Shown here: piece by piece, positions 1 to 11,891 of the stretch
How the letters are laid out: every line of letters starts with the position of its first letter
How positions within the stretch are numbered: the stretch's first letter is position 1
Assembly (NCBI GenBank): GCA_036571765.1
Contig: BROE01000022.1
Coordinates: 18,781,864-18,845,863, forward strand
Direction: 5' to 3'
From: Plecoglossus altivelis
Taxonomy: Eukaryota; Chordata; Actinopteri; Osmeriformes; Plecoglossidae
Length of the DNA stretch: 64,000 nt
The notes under the pieces: generated by a model
Database searches by the model: none
What the model was told of the DNA's origin: nothing
The model's input: the letters and a program-made list of their open reading frames with translations, nothing else
Translations under genes and position numbers: made by a program

Positions 1-753
1 AATCAATAGTTACACTTAGTGCTGACACTTGGAGAGTTTGCTAGTTCGCCAGTCAAATTCCATACAACTATGGAATGAACTTTCATCTCACTGCAATGTG
101 TCAGATTCAGGTGATTAGATTAAAGTTAGCCTATGGTCTTAGTGGGAGATACGTCTTGTGTCAATGTTAAAACATTTTGTATGGTATTATGTTTTAGCAC
201 TGTGTTTTAATACACATGTTGAAAATACCTTCAGCATGTAAACGTCTACATCCGGTGCAGTGAACAGATATGAAGACTTCGGTAAGATCAGGTTAGCAAT
301 GAAACAAGCAGAGCAAGAAACATCTTGTGATGTGTTGTTCAGACATTCCACAGACTCACTGTCGCAATCAGATTTTAACAAAGGTTAATGTGGAAAAAAT
401 AAGAACATTTTGAAAAACACGTATGTCCTTGGGGAGGTTCATTGTGATTGTCTGAGTCTTATTCAATTATTATTCTCATGCCTGTCCTTGTTTTTTAAGA
501 AGTGAATAAGATTCGTCATTTCCACCTACACTTACAATTCTATGGCCTTTTAAAACAAGACATCTGTATATATTTTCAAATATAAATGTGTCTATCGTTA
601 AATAATGACATTTCTTAGTGAAAAAAACACAAGGCCAGGGAAATGATGAATTCTGTAGACGTTCATTTCTAAATTTTGAGTTATAAATTCAAATAAGTCA
701 CAGTTATTTTTTGACAGTGGTTTGTAGAAGTTATCATAGGTACATATTCATGC
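1..753. other. Intergenic, AT-rich unique DNA
   Basis: Unique AT-rich sequence with short open frames only. I see no gene, RNA gene or repeat here. Confidence 0.6.
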
Positions 754-900
754 AGCTGTAAGACAGGACTTTGTCTCTCTCCGTGCAGGTGGCTGTGAGA
801 CAGGACTGTGTCTCTCTCCCTGCAGGTGGCTGTGAGACAGGACTGTGTCTCTCTCCCTGCAGGTGGCTGTGAGACAGGACTGTCTCTCTCTCCCTGCAGT
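754..900. repeat. 37-bp tandem repeat, four copies
   Basis: Four head-to-tail copies of a 37-bp unit that begins GCTGTGAGACAGGACTGTG and ends CTCTCCCTGCAGGTG. The first and last copies have diverged by a few bases. Each unit contains a pyrimidine run followed by CAG|G, so it resembles a 3' splice site. No adjacent coding exon is visible. Confidence 0.9.
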
Positions 901-2082
901 CCAGGGTGGTTGAACCCTCAGGCCTGGTGGATGTGGATTACAATGTCTGAAATGGAATGACCGCAACAGACGGCTCTCAGGGTAAAATGAAGTCCCGTGT
1001 ATTCTTTTTTTTATCTACTGAAGATTCTTTTGAAGTGTATATGCATAGCACACCATGACAGGAAGAAGAAGTTTTTCAAATTAATGTGCTGCATGAAAAG
1101 ATAAGTTTTCCAAACTGGTCCTGAAATATATCATGTTTTTTTTATTTTTTACTCGAAACACTTTGTTTTGCATTCAAAAGCATTGATTTGTCTGTCCCTG
1201 TTATCACAGCACATTTATATTTCTCCGTGTATAATTGTAATGTAAATGTGAACAAATTATTTTTTAAACTATTAGTTCAGACACTATTGGCCTAAAGAAC
1301 CTATTCTCCTTTATCTATATGTGAATGGTGAAGTGCTATTGTATCTGGCCAGCCTGTGTGCTTGCCTCTAATGTATGACTATCTCATATCAGGGGATGAA
1401 GCTGTCTGTTCAGGTGATTGACACAAGCCCACATTAAGAGGTGGTTTTGGAAATTAGTCCATGGAGACCCTCTGGAGCTGAGCGGAGGAAGGAGAGCCGT
1501 CTCAGGGAGGAGCAGTGCCTTTTTAACCCCACTCATTGGTATGCTGGTGTGCGACGGCCAAGCTGCTCTCTAAATGGCTGAGGCATGAGGGCTCCCTGCC
1601 CCCCCCCGCCCCCCCGCCCCCCGACACGCTTTCGCACAGACAGACCCCGTGGAGAGCTGCCAACAATATGCAGTCCAGAATCCTCAAATTAAAATGGGCC
1701 CAATTAATAATCACATAGTTAGTTTATATTTCATACCGTACGCACAGCTCAATAGAACAAAGTTTGCATTCGAAATTTATGGAGGCTGTGATTTGTCTCT
1801 CAGAATGTCTTGACTTTACCTGGAAACTTTGCTTTTCTCTCTCTCCAGCATGCTCAAATTCAGGGATTGTTAACAATACAGTAGCTAAGCCTCTCTTTAA
1901 TTTACTATCTGGCACAGACGGACTGTATACAAATACATTTTAATGGGATCACAAAGGGATGCTCATAAAATGTGAATTATTCTGTCTTTATGGAATAATA
2001 CTTGCCCGGTGCAATAATACACAGAACATTTCTAGATACGTCCCAAATCCAAGTGTCTTTTTTAACAAAGACCAGAATTGTG
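901..2082. other. Intergenic, no gene seen
   Basis: Unique sequence. The only notable element is a C-rich run at about 1600-1622 (CCCCCCCCGCCCCCCCGCC type) that could form an i-motif, or a G-quadruplex on the other strand. Short open frames on both strands show no recognisable protein. Confidence 0.5.
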
Positions 2083-2602
2083 TTTCTCTCTGTCTCACCC
2101 TACATCTCTCTCTGTCTCACCCTGCATCTCTCTCTGTCTCACCCTGCATCTCTCTCTGTCTCACCCTGCATCTCTCCCTGTCTCACCCTACATCTCTCTC
2201 TGTCTCACCCTGCATCTCTCTCTGTCTCACCCTACATCTCTCTCTGTCTCACCCTACATCTCTCTCTGTCTCACCCTGCATCTCTCTCTCTCTGTCTCAC
2301 CCCGCATCTCTCTCTGACTCACCCTGCATCTCTCTCTGTCTCACCCTACATCTCTCTCTGTCTCACCCCGCATCTCTCTCTGTCTCACCCTGCATCTCTC
2401 TCTTTGTCTCACCCTGCATCTCTCTCTGTCTCACCCTGCATCTCTCTCTCTGTCTCACCCTGCATCTCTCTCTGTCTCACCCTACATCTCTCTCTGTCTC
2501 ACCCTGCATCTCTCTCTGTCTCACCCCGCATCTCTCTCTGTCTCACCCTGCATCTCTCTCTGTCTCACCCTACATCTCTCTCTGTCTCACCCTGCATCTC
2601 AG
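2083..2602. repeat. 22-bp CT-rich minisatellite
   Basis: About 23 copies of a 22-bp unit of the form TCTCTCTGTCTCACCCTGCA, with a G/A variant in the last bases and some copies lengthened by an extra CT. Because 22 is not a multiple of three, the array is open in several frames. This produces long, spurious Ser/Leu/His/Pro-rich open frames. Confidence 0.95.
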
Positions 2603-3160
2603 GTGTTTTTGACCTTGAACAGTCAGTCTTCATGTTGGTTTATTCAACAGATTTTTCTCCAATTAAGAACAAAAGACTGTTTTGTTCAGTCTTGAAACAC
2701 AATAACAAAAAAAGACATGACGGTTGTGGGTTGGCCTGTCGGTCTAATAGCTAAACAGGCACTTGCAACGCAGTTATTGTTGACTAAATGAATAAAACCA
2801 GAATGGGCCGTGCTTTTCACCTCCATAAAAAAAAAAATCTCAGTCAGGATTCAGAGCAATTGCACAATTTATTGCACTACCCCTTTAACACTTTTAACAA
2901 AATTCCCCTGAAATTATGGAATTTCTCTTTGAAATTTTTTGCATCCAAACAGCAACAATTCCGTACCTATAGAGTCTTCACCAGTCAACAATTACGTTAA
3001 TGAAAAAAGTAATGAAAACAAATAACTCAGTATATCATTAGTGTGTAATCCCATGCCATGTAATATTAATCACAGTCTTTGTTTGTCATTTCATATCATC
3101 TAACCTGGTGTTTAATCCAGTGTGGTCTCCTCCCAGCCATGGATGAACATTGTACTGATT
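2603..3160. other. Intergenic, no gene seen
   Basis: AT-rich unique sequence with no recognisable gene or repeat. Confidence 0.5.
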
Positions 3161-3425
3161 TTGACATGTTCATTTATGGTTGTTAATCAGATGTAAATAT
3201 GCAGAGCAGTCTCCCATGGGCTCTCTTTGAAATGCTAATGGCGGGAGCAAACAAAGGTGGCTGAGCTGCAGGTTGTGACGCAGCAGAATCACAGAGGTGT
3301 GATACTGTTCATATCTCATTAAAATGTGAAAGACAGCTTCATGTTCCCTCAGCCCTTCATTAATAGACTCATTGCAATTTGGTTTCTAATTTAGCTCTGG
3401 GGTTTGTCACCGTTTCTGTCTGTAT
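3160..3425. promoter_or_regulatory. Candidate conserved non-coding element
   Basis: Unique sequence of balanced composition with homeodomain-type cores (for example CATTAATAGACTCATTGCAA near 3358) and a TGCTAATGGCGGGAGCAAAC segment near 3233. It lacks simple repeats and lacks coding potential. It reads like the enhancer-type blocks common in gene deserts around developmental genes. This is a judgement by eye and has not been aligned. Confidence 0.3.
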
Positions 3426-3473
3426 GTGTTTCTCTGACAGTCCGCCCTGCTCTTGATTTGGTTTTGAGTTTAC

Positions 3474-3549
3474 TAACCTGCTCTGCCCATCAGGACAGGG
3501 TCCAGTCTGGCTAACCTGCTCTGCCCATCAGGACAGGGTCCAGTCTGGC
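3474..3549. repeat. 38-bp perfect tandem duplication
   Basis: A 38-bp unit beginning TAACCTGCTCTGCCCATCAG occurs twice in a row (3474-3511 and 3512-3549) without a mismatch. This indicates a recent duplication. Confidence 0.95.
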
Positions 3550-5182
3550 AGCCATGTCTCAAACACCTCTTAGCAGCCTCACCTAGCTTTGCTCACCACT
3601 GCAATCTTGGACGTTGATAGACAAATTCTGGAGTGTTTTTTCAAACTCACAAATGTTCGCTGCTCGCCTGCTGTGAGGATGAAGGCTTGTTTAAGGTGAG
3701 GGTTGTGTCGTTCGTGTTACCGCGACTACCGTTACCCAGAAGCGGTGATCTCCGGTGGCCGTGGGGCAGCTCTTGGCCTGGTCAGCCTTGTCCTCCGTGG
3801 CCTTGTGGAAGCAGACTGACTCCGCCAGTATCACACCTCAATGTCCGCACATTTCCAATTTCAGGAGGCAAATTGGGATTCCTGGCTGCACTCACAAGTG
3901 TCTGAAGCACCATTTTCTGACTCTATGGAGTGGAAAATAGGATTCAATTCCTGTTCAACGCCTTTCATTAACTAACCTCTGAATGGCATTCGTAAAAAAA
4001 AAAAAAAAGAAAAAAAAAGAAGAAAATGCTTGTATGAAATGTCTTTGATAACTGTATGTCATTGTATATCTCTATTAAATATTGGGAACGTCTGAGAACC
4101 TTGTGGTTCAAAGAAAATGTGTAATCAAAGCGTGAATAAAATGGCTTTGCTTAGGAATGGTGTGTGTGCTGTTGCTGTCAAAACCTGGCAACCCGTCCTG
4201 GTCTTTTTTAGTACTGAGTCTCACCTTAGTGTTTGTACAGCCACTTAACCATATTCCAAGATATTAACCACCCATGACTCTTCTGCCAATCCCGATGTGA
4301 CAGCCACTGTTCTCCCTATTAAAATTTTACAGGTCAAAAATTTAAAGGGCAGTTAAAGAAATGTTCCTTTTCATTACAAATGACAAAAAACCAGTTCAGG
4401 TCAGCCTGTGGTATGACGGCACAGTAATTAGAGCATCTCCACTTGATAAAGTGTGACTGTAAATCAATGTTATACTAATTAATCAATATTTTAATTATTA
4501 GACCTTTTAATTAGCGTTTTGTCAAATTCCCTTGGATCTCACGGCCATATTGGACTCTTCTGTCATCATTAGTGAGAACACCAGGGCTTCAACACGATGG
4601 GAAAGTGCCATCATTTTACATTTAACTGTGACATCAAAGAGCTTTGATTTTGCTCTGCCTTTAGAACTGCACTGACTGATGGCCATGATCTTCTGGGCTC
4701 TAATCTCAAGTAATCTTCATCTACATAATCCATGCTGAAACTCAAACGTACAATTACTAATTAGATACAGCGTCTTGCATCATTGCTCACTCAAAAATAA
4801 GTTTGAATAAAACAGCGAATTAAGCACTGATTAAAAAAAATAATAATAATAGTATGCGTATATAAATATATAAAGTAATCATTCAGGCGGCTGATGCATC
4901 CTGTTTGGAGGGGGTCATGTCAGGAGGAACCTGACCTCTGTTGGCACAGCTGTCAGCTTGAGTTTGTCTGGTGTCCAGACAGACGTCCGGGCTCAGCTAG
5001 TATAGACACAGTCACTGACCACACCAAATACCTAGCACACCTGCTCAAACGAAAAATCCTTTTGACGTGGACTTTTTTTCAACATATAGTTATCAAACAT
5101 TTTGATGCGTGAATGTTTGATTCATCCACAGTTTAATAAAAGATAAAGATGGAGGAACAAGGATTCCCTCTCCCTTTGTCCA
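3550..5182. other. Intergenic; poly-A tract and AT-rich candidate element
   Basis: No gene recognised. There is an A-rich tract at about 3993-4025. Positions 4420-4830 are AT-rich and hold several TAAT cores, for example around 4477-4512. That part could be regulatory, but there is no independent support. Confidence 0.4.
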
Positions 5183-6572
5183 TCTCAACAGTCAGTGTCT
5201 CTCACCCTCACATCAGTCTGTTCCTCTCACCCTCACAGCAGTCTGTGTCTCTCACCCTCACATCAGTCTGTTCCTCTCACCCTCACATCAGTCTGTTCCT
5301 CTCACCCTCACATCAGTCTGTTCCTCTCACCCTCACAGCAGTCTGTTTCTCTCACCCTCTCAGCAGTCTGTTTCTCTCACCCTCACATCAGTCTGTTCCT
5401 CTCACCCTCACATCAGTCTGTTTCTCTCACCCTCTCAGCAGTCTGTTCCTCTCACCCTCGCAGCAGTCTGTTCCTCTCACCCTCACAGCAGTCTGTTTCT
5501 CTCACCCTCTCAGCAGTCTGTTCCTCTCACCCTCGCAGCAGTCTGTTCCTCTCACCCTCACAGCAGTCTGTTTCTCTCACCCTCACATCAGTCTGTTCCT
5601 CTCACCCTCACATCAGTCTGTTTCTCTCACCCTCACATCAGTCTGTTCCTCTCACCCTCACATCAGTCTGTTCCTCTCACCCTCGCAGCAGTCTGTTCCT
5701 CTCACCCTCACAGCAGTCTGTTTCTCTCACCCTCAAATCAGTCTGTTCCTCTCACCCTCACATCAGTCTGTCTCTTCACCCTCTCAGCAGTCTGTTCCTC
5801 TCACCCTCGCAGCAGTCTGTTCCTCTCACCCTCACATCAGTCTGTTTCTCTCACCCTCTCAGCAGTCTGTTCCTCTCACCCTCGCAGCAGTCTGTTCCTC
5901 TCACCCTCTCAGCAGTCTGTTCCTCTCACCCTCGCAGCAGTCTGTTCCTCTCACCCTCTCAGCAGTCTGTTCCTCTCACCCTCACAGCAGTCTGTGTCTC
6001 TCACCCTCACAGCAGTCTGTGTCTCTCACCCTCACAGCAGTCTGTGTCTCTCACCCTCACAGCAGTCTGTTTCTCTCACCCTCAAATCAGTCTGTTCCTC
6101 TCACCCTCACATCAGTCTGTTTCTCTCACCCTCTCAGCAGTCTGTTCCTCTCACCCTCGCAGCAGTCTGTTCCTCTCACCCTCACATCAGTCTGTTTCTC
6201 TCACCCTCTCAGCAGTCTGTTCCTCTCACCCTCGCAGCAGTCTGTTCCTCTCACCCTCACAGCAGTCTGTATTCCTCTCCCTCTCAGCAGTCTGTTCCTC
6301 TCACCCTCGCAGCAGTCTGTTCCTCTCACCCTCTCAGCAGTCTGTTCCTCTCACCCTCACAGCAGTCTGTGTCTCTCACCCTCACAGCAGTCTGTGTCTC
6401 TCACCCTCACAGCAGTCTGTTTCTCTCACCCTCTCAGCAGTCTGTTCCTCTCACCCTCACAGCAGTCTGTTTCTCTCACCCTCTCAGCAGTCTGTTCCTC
6501 TCACCCTCACAGCAGTCTGTGTCTCTCACTCTCGCAGCAGTCTGTGTCTCTCACTCTCGCAGCAGTCTCCAG
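5183..6572. repeat. 25-bp CT-rich minisatellite, about 55 copies
   Basis: A long array of a 25-bp unit, CTCTCACCCTCACAGCAGTC plus TGTTC. Variants interchange CACAGCAG, CTCAGCAG, CGCAGCAG, CACATCAG and CAAATCAG, and also TTCCTC, TTTCTC and GTGTCTC. Variants recur in blocks, which suggests duplication of multi-unit segments. The unit length is not a multiple of three, so all three forward frames stay open for up to about 480 codons. I read these as repeat artefacts and not a protein. Confidence 0.97.
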
Positions 6573-7485
6573 TGCTGTCCTCTTCATTCCTTAATCTTCG
6601 TCCCTGAAGTGAATCCCTCACACTACATCCAGACCAGTGTTCCTGGGTCCAGCAGTCTGTCATTAACATGTCTTCAACTGTCTGATCAAGACGGTAATCA
6701 AGTGAAGTCTTCCAGCCAAAGGAAACGTAGTCTGGATGAATGGCCCCACTCCACCCTCCACCCCAACCCCCAACAGTTACTCCAACTAGGCTACAGCGAA
6801 CGAGGAAAGACAATCTGAAAGAGGTTAATTATAATGACGGCACCCAAACATAGCTATAGAGTTACTATAGTAACCCCTTGATGAGTTAATCAGGAGAGCA
6901 GAAAGACAGAGACACTTTGAACACATTTATCCATTTTCTCCGTACTGTATGTACCACACACAGGAAACAGAAAGGACTTGTGTGGGTGTGGAGGTCAGTG
7001 GAAGCTGCAGCATGTGTTGATATGGGTGGATATGCTATGGAGACTGATGATGACAGCTACATCGCAATCAACCATCTCAAACTGTGTCATCACATAATCA
7101 ATATGCAGAGTTAATAATGGGTGTTGAAGGATTCTCACACCAGACCAGAGCCCTGCTATGATCTGTAACTTAATGATTTACGTTATAGTATCCCTGCCAA
7201 CACTTTAGCGAACAAATTCAACTTCCCTTGTATTTGGAAAGCAAGGCAGCGCTACTGTGTAGCAGTGCGCAGCCACGCCACCTATTTTCATCCCCTAAGT
7301 TATTCAAGGGGGATTTGCCATCTTCTAAGAGCCAGGGAGGGTGTATTAGGAGGGCTGTGAAGGCGGGGAACAAGCAAGGTTAATGAGGCAGACTAGAAAG
7401 AGCAGTGCTGACATTGGTGGAAACAGGAAACAAAAGGAGGTGAAAAGGAGACTCTTTGGTCTTAGAGAGCTGAAACTGAGATAAG
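6573..7485. other. Intergenic, no gene seen
   Basis: Unique sequence between two minisatellites. No gene, RNA gene or mobile element recognised. Confidence 0.5.
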
Positions 7486-7822
7486 CAAGGTGGGGTGATG
7501 GAAGCAGGCTGGGGTGATGGAGGCAGGCTGGGGTGATGGAAGCAGGCTGGGGTGATGGAGGCAGGCTGGGGTGATGGAGGCAGGCTGGGGCGATGGAGGC
7601 AGGCTGGGGTGATGGAAGCAGGCTGGGGTGATGGAGGCAGGTTGGGGGGATGGAAGCAGGCTGGGGTGATGGAGGCAGGCTGGGGTGATGGAGGCAGGCT
7701 GGGGGGATGGAAGCAGGCTGGGGTGATGGAAGCAGGCTGGGGGGATGGAGGCAGGCTGGGGTGATGGAGGCAGGCTGGGGTGATGGAAGCAGGCTGGGGT
7801 GATGGAGGCAGGCTGGGGTGAT
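7486..7822. repeat. 19-bp G-rich minisatellite
   Basis: About 17 copies of a 19-bp unit GGTGATGGAGGCAGGCTGG with A/G and T/G variants. Each unit ends in GGCTGGGG, so the plus strand carries closely spaced G runs. Confidence 0.95.
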
Positions 7823-8475
7823 GAAACCCTCCACCGTTCCACCATCATCACAGCAGCTTCCTCCGTTCAAGGCAAACTCTGCTTTGTGGAATAAATAAAC
7901 GGCCCAAAGAGACGGCCACTTTTAGAGTCCTGCCTGTTTATGTTCAGACACATAACCATCCCTCTGAAACAGCGGGCTGGGCGCATTCAAAATACTTCAC
8001 TGGCGATACGATGTGTTTCTTAAAGCTGATCGTTGGAAAACACTGATGTGAGTTGGTGTTTCTGCTCTCCAAATGTGATTATACAACTCATCTAAGTGTG
8101 GCTGGTGAGTGTCAAACTACATCTTAACCACGACTGACAAAACTGTGTGCAGCTCATCTCCGCTGAGGCAGAACTAAAATCTGGAAGTAATCAGCCGGGA
8201 GGTGGGGGTGGAGGGGGAGACGGGACATGAGAAATTCTCCAGAAAACACTTTAACGCCACTGGAGCCCACTGCTCCTCAAGATTGGATTCAGGTACCTAA
8301 TCCCAGGCGGCAGCTGCACCCCCAGTCCCCCCCCGCCCCCCCCGTCGTCTCTCTCAGAGTGCAGAGCAGCCATGGGGTTCCACAGGGGGCAGAGAGACTA
8401 CTGCGGCTCACACCTGCTGGGCGCTATAAATATAGGAGAGAGAGAAAAAAATGGAGCTGCCATTGTTGGTTTGTG
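7823..8475. other. Intergenic, no gene seen
   Basis: Unique sequence. It has a short G-rich run at about 8197-8222 and a C-rich run at about 8328-8344. No gene recognised. Confidence 0.5.
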
Positions 8476-9185
8476 CTCCTCTCCCAGGCCTCTCTCTCCT
8501 GGCTCTCTCTCTCCGCGGCCTCTTTCTCCCAGCCCTCTCTCTCCCAGGCCTCTCTCTCCTGGGCCTCTCTCTCCCAGGCCTCTCTCTCCTAGGCCTCTCT
8601 CTCCCAGGCCTCTCTCTCCCAGGCCTCTCTCTCCCTAGTCTCTCTCTCCCCGGCCTCTCTCTCCCTAGTCTCTCTCTCCTAGCCATCTCTCTCCCCAGCC
8701 TCTCTCTCCCAGCCTTCTCTCTCCCCAGCCTCTCTCTCCCAGCCCTCTCTCTCTCCCGGCTCTCTCTCGCCCAGGCCTTTCTCTCCCCGCCCCCCTCCTC
8801 CTCTCCTAGTCCTTCTTCCCCAGCCTGTCTTCCCCCAGGCCCTCGTCTCTCCCAGGCTCTCTGCTCCCCGCCCCTCTCTCGTTCCACCTTCTCTCCCCAG
8901 CCTCTCTCTGCCCAGCCTCTCTCTCCCAGCCTCTCTCTCCCAGCCTTCTCTCTCCGGGCCTCTCTCTCTCAACACGGCTCTCTCTCTCCAGGCTCTCTCT
9001 CCCCGCCCCCCTTCTCTCCACTCAGCTCTCTCCCTCCCAGCCTCTCTCTCCCCAGCCTCTCTCTCCCAGCCCTCTCTCTCCCAGCCCCCTCTCTCCCCAG
9101 CCTCTCTCTCCCAGCCCTCTCTCTCCCAGGCCTCTCTCTCTCCCGGCTCTCTCTCGCCCAGGCTTTTCTCTCCCAGGCTCCTGTG
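8476..9185. repeat. 15-bp CTCTCTCTCCCAGGC minisatellite
   Basis: A long, partly degenerate array of a 15-bp unit CTCTCTCTCCCAGGC with variants CCCAGCC, CCTAGTC and CCCGGCT. The 15-bp period keeps one frame open over the regular part, giving Leu/Ser-rich frames on the plus strand and Arg/Glu-rich frames on the minus strand. The purine strand is polypurine (GAGAGAG with GGG), which favours triplex formation. Confidence 0.95.
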
Positions 9186-10320
9186 GACTTTAATACACAG
9201 TGAAGGCTTCTGCCAGCACTCCTACATTAGATAAGCAAGGAACCCTAATGACTTAACTGGTTCTCCTTGGTGGGAGGTGATTCCAGGCCAGATTTCTGTG
9301 GCTGGATGCTGTTGCTGCTGCTGTGGACAGAGCTGGGCTATGAACTTCACTCTCAGAATCCCATCCTGCTGGATTCCAGTTGTTTTCTGTGGAATGTTTG
9401 CAGCTCTCAGGCAAACAAGCTAAATTAGTTTATATGAAAGCATTTTTTTGGGGTTCTGGACAAACGGATAGACTCTGGCAATTTGTGTATGGGCGTGTCT
9501 GTCAAACAGAAACCATGTTTTGCTTTCAAGAGATTTTGAATGAAGAGCAGAGAGAGAGAGAGAGCAGCATGTTTTTTTTCAACTTAATACTAGTTGTTAA
9601 TCTCTGCACCTTTGACAAACTGACCTGGTCAAATTCCTTGAGGTAACGCAATTTGCTCCATATGTTGTAGTGAATACGCTGTGTTCCTGGTCCACCTCAG
9701 CCTCTGAGCAGATGTCAGCTGGATTGAGGGTGTGTGTTTGAAGCCTCTCTGGATGAGAACCACACGCCCCTGACAAGCACATGAATGTTGCATGGATCCA
9801 CTCATGACTCTTAACCAGCGCCACACGGTTTCTTCGCAGGGCCACAAGAGCCAATGTTCAAACCGACGCAAGGCAGAATGTAGCTTTAGCGTACATGGGA
9901 AGGTTTCATGGAAGCAGTGTTCCTGTACACCGCAGGTACTGGAGAGTTATTTGGAATGATCTGTGTTATTTTCTGTCGGCCTGTTGGCTTCTTGCGCTCC
10001 TTCTTAGTATTTCTCTCACTGCTGTACCACTGGGCTGGTTCTTCACAGATGATCTCCTCTGGATTTCCAATTTGCAGTGTTCTGACTGTGGCAGGCAGCA
10101 AGCTTCGAAGGGGCGTCTCAGCTTCCCTGCCCCCTCCACTGGCTGCAGTGTGACACCTCCATTCCCTGCTCTTGTCAGTCGACAGAAGAAAAAGCAGATT
10201 ACTGTCAGTTTTGTGGAGACTTCACAGAGCGAGGCAGCGTTCAGAACACGGGCGCAGGCCCAAGTGAAGGCTGCTTCGCCAGCGCGCCTGCTGCTTCCTG
10301 AGGAGAGAGGCAAGAGCACA
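9186..10320. other. Intergenic, no gene seen
   Basis: Unique sequence of moderate GC. Open frames at 9895-10437 (plus) and 9966-10562 (minus) run into the neighbouring GA tract and match nothing I recognise. Confidence 0.45.
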
Positions 10321-10432
10321 AGACAGACAGAGAGAGATAACATGGGGGGGAAAGAGAGCATGAGGGAGAGATTGAGAGAGAGAGACAGTGAAAAAGAGAC
10401 AGAGAAAGACAGAGAGAGTACGTGGTGGAAAG

Positions 10433-10503
<71 letters not shown>

Positions 10504-10512
10504 CAGACAGAT
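10321..10512. repeat. GA microsatellite
   Basis: Polypurine tract dominated by GA dinucleotides, interrupted by AAAGAG and ACAGAG steps. Confidence 0.95.
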
Positions 10513-10830
10513 GGATTGACACTACAGTGACTCAGGGACAAACACAACACCAGGGTCATCACAAGCAGCCTTCACATAGCCACCCTTCTGAAGCCTGAGC
10601 TTAATCACATGGTAGCTGCATTAGACACCTGCATCTCCAGATGCTTTGTAGATTTGATGGCCGGCTATGTTTCCTGCCAGACCCTCCCTGCCCCTACTGC
10701 CTCCCCTTCCCGCTCACTCTGGGTTTCCCTCAAGAGACATCCTGCTGAGAAAACCACAAGGCAGCAACAACAACAACAAAAATGCTGTCTCCTTCTGGCT
10801 CAGATCACCTTCCCCCTCTCGCCTGGAGAA

Positions 10831-11100
10831 CGTCAGGGAGAGAGCGAGGAGAGAGAGGAGAGAGAGAGGAGAGAGCGAGGAGAGAGCGAGGAGAGAAAGA
10901 GGAGAGAGCGAGGAGAGAGCGAGGAGAGAAAGAGGAGAGAGAGAGGAAGGGGAAAGAGAGGAGAAAGAGAGGAAAGGGTGAGGAGAGAGAGGAGAGTGAG
11001 GAGAGAGAGGAGAGAGTGAGGGGAGAGTGAGGAGAAAGAGAGGAGAGAGAGTGAGGAGAAAGAGGAGAGGAGAACAAGAGGAGAGAGAGAATTAGTAGAG
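10831..11100. repeat. GA-rich minisatellite
   Basis: Polypurine array built from GAGAGAGGA, GAGCGAG and GAGTGAG blocks. It is almost free of pyrimidines on the plus strand, apart from scattered C in GCG and T in GTG steps. Confidence 0.9.
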
Positions 11101-11891
11101 AAAGGGACACACGCGAAACAGTTTGGTCTGTCACACCATCCTCATGAATCACAAAACAGCCAAGAATAAACATGTGCCACATGGACACTCCCTGACATAG
11201 CACGCATGGTTGTTGTTTCACAACCCTATCAACAGTTTCCCTTGAAATATAGCAACAACATGTCATTAACGGATGTAAGGTGTAATAGATGCCTATGATT
11301 TCCATCAATTTTCATCTATCTTTACCAAAAAAAGATCAGGGTGTGTAAATATCTTCCTCTTCAGTTCTGAAAACAAATCAGAGTCATTTGAATCCGAATC
11401 AGATTCCTTTGACTATGTGACACGGACGATTTCATGTTATCTACAGTGTGTAAAAACACGAGTCGGTGCACCATCGCTGTGAAACTCAGACTCAAGTGAG
11501 GCTTAACATTCTCACAGACTTGAAATTGCCATTTAAAGCTCAGCTTGGCTGTCAGCAAGACTGGGAGTGAATCGTGCCAATAAATATGTATAAGACTCTA
11601 AAATCCTTCTCTCTAATAGGTCAGATGTGGGCTGCTTGTAGACCTGTTTCTTGACATGTGGCCTGACTATTTATAGTGCCACGCAGGAGACTGGCATCAG
11701 CAACTGTTGGTTAAAGATGGGGATTATTTTGTAATTCATAAAATTCCCATTGGATCTACTTTAAAGACGAATGGTCCATTTCGAAACGTATGATTTCCTG
11801 TTTAAACATGTGTCATTACTTGAGGATTAGTACACACATTAGGACACAAATAAACAAGAATGACCGAGAACACAATGGCAGTATAACTGGT
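11101..11891. other. Intergenic, no gene seen
   Basis: AT-rich unique sequence. No gene or repeat recognised. Confidence 0.5.

Noticed and set aside
1959..2754. Open frames of up to 250 codons, rich in Ser, Leu, His and Pro
   Set aside because: They lie almost wholly in the 22-bp array and exist in several frames at once, as expected when the unit length is not a multiple of three.
5149..6818. Three overlapping open frames of 274-481 codons
   Set aside because: All three forward frames read the same repeated peptide. They are produced by the 25-bp minisatellite and have no domain or splice context.
7346..7870. Minus-strand Pro/Ser/His-rich open frames
   Set aside because: Generated by the 19-bp array. 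The same peptide appears in more than one frame.
8408..9203. Leu/Ser-rich plus frame and Arg/Glu-rich minus frames
   Set aside because: Direct translation of the 15-bp CTCTCTCTCCCAGGC array.
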